64,000 nt of DNA, taken from contig CM041115.1 of NCBI GenBank assembly GCA_023079485.1, positions 25,607,505 through 25,671,504 of the forward strand, read 5' to 3'. Below, piece after piece: positions 58,001 to 64,000 of this stretch. The position numbers were made by a program, and so were the translations under genes. This DNA comes from Archilochus colubris (lineage: Eukaryota; Chordata; Aves; Apodiformes; Trochilidae). Below the pieces are notes generated by a model, which was not told the origin of the DNA, ran no database searches, and worked only from the letters and a program-made list of their open reading frames with translations. How positions within the stretch are numbered: the first letter of the stretch is position 1; every line of letters begins with the position of its first letter.

Positions 58001-58930
58001 TTTTTATATATTTTATATTTTTACATTTTTTTTATATATTATAAATTTTTTTCTGAGGAAATATTAGCCACTGTGCATATAGGTCTTACAAATAACAAAA
58101 CTAACCAGCTTTATGTCTTGCAAGAATTACAACAGTTTGTTTCAGGGAGTAAAACATCACGCTGAAAGGAGTCTTACGAAGGCATAAATTGTCAGAGAAA
58201 AACGCAAGGAAAACAGGTTTTTAAACAAATTGATCACTCCCAGGAAAGAGCTATTAAGAAAAGGGGAAATTGAAATATTTTTACTTCTCTGGGATAGTTC
58301 AGGCTTAAACATGACACAGAAACTGTCCCTTAGCCTGGCTAAATTTCAGTTTTATCATGCATAAAATGCATGTAATACATGTTTGGGATTTTCAGATGAA
58401 AAATGTTTAAATAAAAATAGAGGAAAAAATATTTTAGCCATAGTTTAAATTGAAAAGAGACCTGTGTAAAGAAGTAAAGAACTTAGTTTTATTTTGTAAA
58501 AATAATGAATTGAGTATATGTTAGCAAACTGAAAATATCTATGAGTTTTCTATCATTATTTAGGCCTTGCTGGTTATCATCTCTGGTTCATAGCTATTAT
58601 AAAAACCTACTCAGAGGCTACTGTAATGGTCTAAAATCACTTAATCAGCTAAAAATGTCTTTTGAATTTGTGAATCTGACTTTCTTCTCTCTCCCAAATT
58701 TATTTAAATGAAGAAAAGAAATGGATGTTCTTTGTGAATCCGTCCCAGTATCTTCTCAGTCTCCTTGATGAATCCCATTGTATGGAAAGCAACCTTTACA
58801 GTTTATACCCCTTTTCCACCTAATGCAGTTATTCTCCATTCTGTAGTGATTAAATACATGGATAACTATTGAACTTTATGTTTCTGGAAGAAAATTAATT
58901 TGGAAAAGAAACAAAATATATTAAAAAACC
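52021..58930. other. About 6.9 kb without a recognisable transposon
   Basis: The longest stretch in the window with no CR1 or LTR that I can recognise. Contains T/G-rich runs at 53575-53600, 54614-54655 and 56530-56577. It holds a 127-codon plus-strand frame (57224-57607) discussed as a finding. No splice-flanked coding similarity was recognised. Confidence 0.45.
54614..54655. repeat. (TTTG)/(TTTA) microsatellite
   Basis: GTTT units change into ATTT units ending TTTATTTATTTATTTT. Confidence 0.8.
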
Positions 58931-58961
58931 CTTTATTTTATTTTATTTTATTTTATTTTTT
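58931..58961. repeat. (TTTTA)n microsatellite
   Basis: Five near-perfect TTTTA units followed by a T run. Confidence 0.9.
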
Positions 58962-60180
58962 AAACCTCATAGATACCTGAGACTCTGTGTTCTGTAACTT
59001 CACAAACATGGTAAATACACTGAAATGCCTACTTACCATAAAAGGTAATTTACATTTCAGAATTTATGGGCAACTGAATCAATTTCTCTCTTTAGTTACA
59101 ATATTTGGTTCTGTGTACACATGTCCAACAGATTGCAGTGCTGGACATACTGAAAATACACCTTTTTTACTTTCTGATGTATATAAAGAACATATGAAGA
59201 ACTATGAAGACCATATACAGATATGCATTTTCCTTAGCTGTGTGTCTTTTGACATATTTTTATTCTGTGAACAGTGTGAAAGAAACTAGTATTGTTGTAA
59301 TTATTAATTTTATACCTTTTTTTAGTTTCAGGTTGCTTTGAAATAGCTCTGTGGTACAATTTAATGTATTCTGGAAAGAGCAGGTAAAATTTGGGCTGTG
59401 CAGGTTTGTGCTAGAAGAGCTAAGCTTTAGTTTGACTTAAGCTGTATGCCTTAGAACAGATTAGACTCTGTCCAGCTTCCCATATGATTTACTCCTCTGT
59501 GAAAGTAATTAATAATGTCCAGTAATGTCTGGAGAGGCTTAGCTCATTGCCAATTGACATAAATATTAAGGAAAGGATGAGTGCTACAAATAATGTGCAA
59601 CTATGTCAAGTCAAATGACATGAGATCATCTTATGCACTGAGTGATGAGGATCACACTTTGCTAAAACATTTTTTTCTTCTTTTTCCCTGGGAATGAGAA
59701 TTGGCTAAAGGCAAAATAAAACTGATTTTCCAATTTGATAAAAAATCTAGTTGATCTGTGCTCCTGTTGCAATGTTCCCATCTTAGGTACTAGATATTCA
59801 CTGCTAATTACTAAGATGGGAGTAACATCTGCCCACAAGCTGATGAGAGTCCAGAAAGAGACATAAGTAGGCACAGGAAGTTGAGGGAATCAAAGATTCG
59901 TGCTCTGGTATGCATCAAATGGCTGTGTCATTTCTCAAACCCACATTAGCACCAATAGGTCAATTTGGACCCTGTTTTTTTTCTGCTGAAAAAGAAATGC
60001 TAGAAAAAACAGGAAATAAAAGCAAAATTTATTCAGATTTAACAGAAACAAACAAAAAGAAACACTGCAGACAGCTACTCAACAGGAAACAAGACTGTGC
60101 AATATATTAATTTTGAAAAGTATTATTTCAGTATAGATTGGAAAAGGCAGCATCATAATCAAGTTGGACATAGTAACTTG
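58962..60180. other. Unassigned DNA, about 1.2 kb
   Basis: Nothing recognisable. A 100-codon frame near 58987-59289 begins with a non-ATG codon and lacks motifs. Confidence 0.45.
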
Positions 60181-60400
60181 TCATAGAATCATTATGGTTG
60201 GAAGAGACCTTTAAGATCATCAAGTATCATTAACCAAGTGCTGCCCAGTCTTCCATTAAATCATGTCCCTAAGAACCACATCCACAACTCTTATAACTTA
60301 CTTCAGGGACAGTGGCTGAATCACTTCCCTGGACAGCCTGTTCCAGTGCCTGACAACCCTTTCAGTAAAGATTTTTTTCCTAATATCCAATCCAAAATTG
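60181..60400 (-). mobile_element. CR1 3' end, minus strand, about 220 bp
   Basis: An intact reversed tail TCATAGAATCATTATGGTTG, then GAAGAGACCTTTAAGATCAT, CCCAGTCTTCCATTAAATCA, GACAGCCTGTTCCAGTGCCT and TTTCCTAATATCCAATCC. Strongly 5'-truncated. Confidence 0.92.
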
Positions 60401-60501
60401 AATATTAGGTAGTTTTCCATGTCTGCATGGAAAAATCTGCTGAAAACTGTGAAGTTTCTGCAAAATTTACCAATTTTCTTCTATCATTTTTAAACCTCGG
60501 T
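60401..60501. other. Short spacer
   Basis: About 100 bases of AT-rich DNA between the CR1 and the LTR. Nothing recognised. Confidence 0.4.
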
Positions 60502-60925
60502 TGGTGAATAAGACACACAGAGCTGCTTGCTCAATCCCTCACAGTGTTATGGGAGGGAGAACCTGAAAAGTAAAAGTGAGAAAACTCGTAGGTTGAAATA
60601 AAAACAGTGTGATAGGTAAAGCAAAAGCTGCAAGTGAAAGCAAAGCAAATCAAAGAATTTAATTACTCCTTACCCTTGCCAGGGAAGTCTTCAGCCACCT
60701 CCATCATTGCTAATGGTTTCCTGGGACACAAATGACATCCCTCTGAATGTCAGACTTCCTTATTCTCACAGTTTTTTATGCTGAGCACCATGCTGTGTGG
60801 TATGGATTATCCCTTTGGTCACTTGGGGTCATCTTCTCCCTCCCAGTTTCTTTTGCATCTTCAGCCTACTTGCTCGTGGGGTGATTTGAGAAATAGAAAA
60901 GACCTTGATTATGTGTAAGCACACC
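60502..60925 (-). mobile_element. ERVL-type LTR, minus strand, U3 end lost
   Basis: On the plus strand: TGGTGAATAAGACACACAGA, then GTAAAAGTGAGAAAACTCGT, GTTGAAATAAAAACAGTGTG, TAGGTAAAGCAAAAGCTGCA, TTTTTTATGCTGAGCACCAT, GGTATGGATTATCCCTTTGG and TCACTTGGGGTCATC, ending in CTTGATTATGTGTAAGCAC. This is a reversed avian ERVL LTR. The minus-strand TATA-like element is the reverse of TTTTTTATGCTGAGC. The U3 end that should carry TGTCCTGGTTT is missing, and sequence changes abruptly near 60925. No primer-binding site follows at the U5 side, so it is a solo, truncated LTR. Confidence 0.82.
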
Positions 60926-61110
60926 TGTGTGGGGTGTGCCCTGGTAAAGGAACACCTCGTCTCCAGGGGAGATCCTGGAGGAGGTGAATTGATTGAGGAC
61001 TATCAGGGAGTGTGACGAGATCAACTTCAGAAGTAGCTCCCTGCTTTCCCTGGGACAGGCCTGACAGGCAAGCAGGACACATAATCCCTACTAGCTGGGC
61101 CTAAAGCATG
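60926..61110 (+). pseudogene. Probable CR1 ORF1 fragment
   Basis: One plus-strand frame reads GEILEEVN, a stop, then LRTIRECDEINFRSSSLLSL, then GQA, a stop and QASRTHNPY. The LRxIRE phrase after an EILEEV coiled-coil-like start resembles the CR1 ORF1 protein, an RNA-binding cofactor of the LINE. Two stops show decay. The match is short and from recognition only; a retroviral leader is the alternative. Confidence 0.42.
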
Positions 61111-61408
61111 TTACAACCTTCATTTTTGCTACAGCTTAATAAGGGAATAAAGCAAAGCACTTTGTCTTGATAGGAAAAAGAGTTGTATTGCAAAGTGGAT
61201 GACATTGTCCTCGACTGTTGTGACCATGAAATGGAGATAGAATTAAGGACAGGTTCTTTAAATGAAGTCCTATCAGAAACTTTGGAGAACAAACTGTGAA
61301 TGTAAAAGCAAAATATTAAATTCTGTATCCATTCCTGATGCCAGGATCCAGAAGGTTCACTGTAAACTGTCAAAATTTATGGAAGATCAATCTACTTTGC
61401 TGAATTGT
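61111..61408. other. Unassigned spacer, possible CR1 endonuclease scrap
   Basis: A short plus-strand phrase around 61216-61240 (CCDHEME) recalls the CR1 endonuclease DHEM block, which would fit the ORF1 scrap upstream, but it is too short to annotate as an element. Confidence 0.3.
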
Positions 61409-61846
61409 GAAAGAATGATAGACTGCTTGGGACTGGAAGGGGACCTTCAAAATCACCTAGTTCCAATACCCCTTCATAGGCAGGGAGACCTTCCACTCGA
61501 CCAGGTTTTCCAAAGTCCCATCTATAATATGTCCTTGAACACTCCCAGGACTGAGGACTGAGCTTCCATGGGCAACCTGTGCCAGTGCCTCACCACCCTC
61601 ACAGTGAAGAATCTCTTTTTAATGTCTAATCTACATCTACCCTCTTCCAGTTTAAAACCTCCATGTGTTGTCCTGTTACTAAATGGCCTTTTAAAAAGTC
61701 CATCCCCAGCTTTCCTGTGGACCTCCTTCAGGTGCTAGAAAGCTTCTCCAACACATCCCATAAGCCTTCTCTCCTCTAGGATGAACAACCCCAACTTTCT
61801 TTTCCTGTCTTCATAGGAGAGGTATTCCAGCCCTCTGATGATAAAG
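61409..61846 (-). mobile_element. CR1 3' end, minus strand, about 440 bp
   Basis: A decayed tail (GAAAGAATGATAGACTGC), then GGACTGGAAGGGGACCTTCA, CCACTCGACCAGGTTTTCCA, GTGCCAGTGCCTCACCACCC, CTAATCTACATCTACCCTCT, GTTTAAAACCTCCATGTGTT and AGGAGAGGTATTCCAGCCCT. 5'-truncated at about 61846. Confidence 0.92.
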
Positions 61847-64000
61847 GTAAGTATTGTGCTCAGTGGAAGGAGACCCCTCAAAAAAAATCTGCTGAATCCA
61901 AAAGAATATACCTGAAAGTGAGTTCATCAGCTGAAAGAGGTACTACTGAGGAACAAGTGGTTTAGCTATAAGGTATCAGATAGTTAAGACTCAGGACTGA
62001 TGCATAACATTTGATGCTATTTGGCAATAAGAAATGGAATAGTATGGATTAAGTCTAGTATAGAGTAGCAAACCAGGTTGACCATGCCATAACAAGAGAC
62101 AGAGTGACAAGCCTGCCTACATTTTATAGCCCTTCCAGTCTGTCCTTCCTTCTCTCACAGAAATGTAATAGTGATTTTAGGTACTGAGGGAGGGAAATGG
62201 AGACTGATCAAGAGGTGGGAGTACAGTGTAAGCCTGTGCTGATTAAGACAGTGGGGAGGGCTGCTTTCTAAGTAAAACTTTACAGGGGAACAGAAGGGTT
62301 CAAAATCCATGCTTGTGTGGGATTTCTGTTCCTTGGGTCTAACTCACTTTAGCTTTGAAGACCTGGTTCTTGGCAATTTTAAATGTTCTTAGATTATGTT
62401 GTTGGGGTTTTTTGGGTGTGTTTTTCCATGTGTGTGGTGGGCTTTTTGTTTTGGTTTGTTTTGGTCTGTTTTTTTGTGTGGGTTTTCTTGTTTTTTGTTG
62501 TTTTTTTTTTTTAATAAATCTTAATACGTAACTTTTAATGAGGTCAGAAAAGGTCAAAATATCAAAACAATGTAATTTTAATTTTTTCATGAGTGCAGCT
62601 TGAATTTGATCATAGTTAAACAACTATAAATAAGTGAGTTTATTTATAAAATGCTTCAGGCAGTGAAAACTGGTTTTAAGCAAAAAAATGCATAACAAAT
62701 CATTGATTGAGAACTTGATTCCCCTGTAGAAGGCAAAATTATTTTTTGAAAATATTCTTTCCATCCACAAGGTTTGAATTCCTCTTGGCTGGAGGATCAA
62801 AGTCATTGCAGCATGATAGGAAGGGAAAAGGTTAGGCAAACAGATGTCAATGAAAGCAAATTCTGGAATTACTAATGGGATATATTCTTGGTAATATAAT
62901 GGCTAAAACTAGGAAACTTGCAGCTGGACCACATAGTGCTTTTGAAAAATATTAAATGTGATAGTGTTAAGACTCTCAAATTTTTTCTTAATCTTCTTGT
63001 AGTAATGTCTGAACTGTAAGGAAGAAGCAATATTAGATGAAGCTTTACAAGAGGACATGGCTAAAACTGAGAACTTCTTTGTTCCTTTGCCCCATAGAGT
63101 TATTAAAGAACTTCATAAAAAACCTCATAGAGAACGTTGCATCTTAATGAGTTAACATTTTAAAGTGTGATCTCTCAGTACAGCAAATGTAGCCAGAAGG
63201 ACCCAGGAAAGTGATCTAAATTAATTTTTTCCTTCTTAGAACTAGTTGTTTAAAAAACTAGATGATAAATATTTTAGAAAAATGTAAGTAGCAGGACTAC
63301 TGTATCGTTCTGAGTTTTCTTTTCCTTGACAGTTATTTAGAGAAATGGATAATGAAAATGTTGCCACATGTATAGCATAACGTTTGGGCAATACTTTTAC
63401 TCTTTTAGCACTGGTAGCTACATGATGAAAAAGGAAGATTCAGGGAAACTTGGGCAAAAATAACTTGTTAGAAACTGGTAGATCCCATTTGTTTTAATTA
63501 AAAATTCCTCTTCTTTGAGCATTGTACCACATGGAAATAGTACAAACATCCAAGATCCAACTGTAAAGGAAGAAACAATGAATAAATGCCTGGCAAATCT
63601 TATTATGCAGTTAAAGCTATGAAGAAGCACAGGGGTAGGAAATGTTAACTTGAAAAGTTACCCAAAAGACACTGTAAAGGTTTCAGCACTCCAAACTTAT
63701 CTGAAACCCAGTTCCTGTTCTGAAAATTTATACAACATATTCTGTATATGATAAAGGGCTTTCAATCATTGTTCTAGTGTGCTCTTGACAATGATCTCCT
63801 TGAAGTGTTTCCTGGATATGAAACATTATTCTAGAAATGAAACTTTGTCAAACATATTACTTCTGTAATAGGTCTGAAGCAGATACTGAGCTGGAGTAGA
63901 GAAAAATGTAACTGATATGTTTTAAAACACCAGAAGTCCTTGTTATTAGCACAGGAATTTGAGCTGCAGTACTTGCAGGAAACATTTCTAACCTTGTATA
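61847..64000. other. Unassigned DNA to the window end
   Basis: No gene, RNA or transposon recognised. The G/T-rich tract at 62398-62514 is listed separately. Short frames only. Confidence 0.45.
62398..62514. repeat. G/T-rich low-complexity tract
   Basis: About 115 bases nearly without A or C, like the tract at 1107-1228. The antisense lysine/glutamine/proline-rich frame here is compositional. Confidence 0.85.

Noticed and set aside
58987..59289. 100-codon frame as a gene
   Set aside because: The frame begins at a GTG, its first ATG is later, and nothing in it resembles a known family.
61216..61240. CCDHEME phrase as a CR1 endonuclease element
   Set aside because: Seven residues are too few to support a separate annotation, although it fits the neighbouring ORF1-like scrap.
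1..64000. CRISPR arrays, operons, bacterial promoters or terminators
   Set aside because: Transposon content is avian nuclear. No regularly spaced repeats and no prokaryotic gene organisation are present.
1..64000. tRNA, rRNA, U6, 7SK or Y RNA genes or pseudogenes
   Set aside because: I looked for typical tRNA A/B boxes and conserved small-RNA starts on both strands by eye and saw none. A covariance-model scan would be the proper test.

Overview
The window looks like bird nuclear DNA. It is AT-rich and carries many copies of the CR1 LINE, whose 3' tail (repeated TCATAGAATC on one strand, ATTCTATGA on the other) is the hallmark repeat of avian genomes. It also carries several avian-type endogenous retrovirus (ERV) LTRs, including ERVL-like LTRs that begin TGTCCTGGTTTG. 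I favour a passerine or related neoavian, but the sequence alone does not settle this. I found no cellular protein-coding exon, tRNA, rRNA or recognisable ncRNA. The window is best read as intergenic or deep intronic DNA. The recognisable proteins are broken remnants of the CR1 ORF2 endonuclease/reverse transcriptase, with one probable ORF1 scrap.

Layout. 1-2.4 kb: AT-rich DNA with a G/T-rich tract. 2.4-4.4 kb: a long dead CR1 (minus). 4.4-11.5 kb: unassigned DNA with a duplicated hairpin unit near 5.5 kb. 11.5-13.5 kb: an ERV LTR-like block with a TTTATC microsatellite, then two opposed CR1 pieces. 13.5-18.4 kb: unassigned. 18.37-19.17 kb: a complete solo ERVL-type LTR with a perfect 5-bp target duplication, followed by a CR1 3' end. 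20.6-22.5 kb: a CR1 tail and an old CR1. 22.5-26.9 kb: unassigned. 26.9-32.15 kb: a repeat-dense island holding an LTR, a CR1 scrap, a CR1 split by a nested compact LTR element, another ERV LTR and two CR1 ends. 32.1-37.4 kb: mostly unassigned, with one possible LTR remnant near 33.9 kb. 37.4-39.2 kb: a CR1 (plus) with an A/C-rich expansion inside ORF2. 39.2-44.9 kb: unassigned, with a striking hairpin pair at 42.14-42.18 kb. 44.9-46 kb: an old CR1 and T-rich tracts. 46-51.4 kb: unassigned. 51.4-52.0 kb: an older relative of the 30.5-kb LTR. 52-60.2 kb: the longest stretch without recognisable transposons. 60.2-61.85 kb: a composite of two CR1 ends, an ERVL-type LTR and a probable CR1 ORF1 fragment. 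The rest is unassigned.

The most interesting object is the element at 28680-29658. It is about 979 bp, lies on the minus strand and is nested in a CR1. Its 304-bp 3' LTR is preceded by a perfect polypurine tract, its internal region is only about 526 bp with no gag or pol, and it has a candidate primer-binding site and one 86-codon ORF. Its 5' LTR has lost about 155 bp, yet the outer boundary still shows a matching target duplication. This is the structure of a compact, non-autonomous (TRIM-like) retroelement that needs enzymes supplied by another element.

No genes work together here in an operon or pathway sense. The window records successive retroelement insertion and decay. Family assignments rest on recognised sequence hallmarks, not on a database search.
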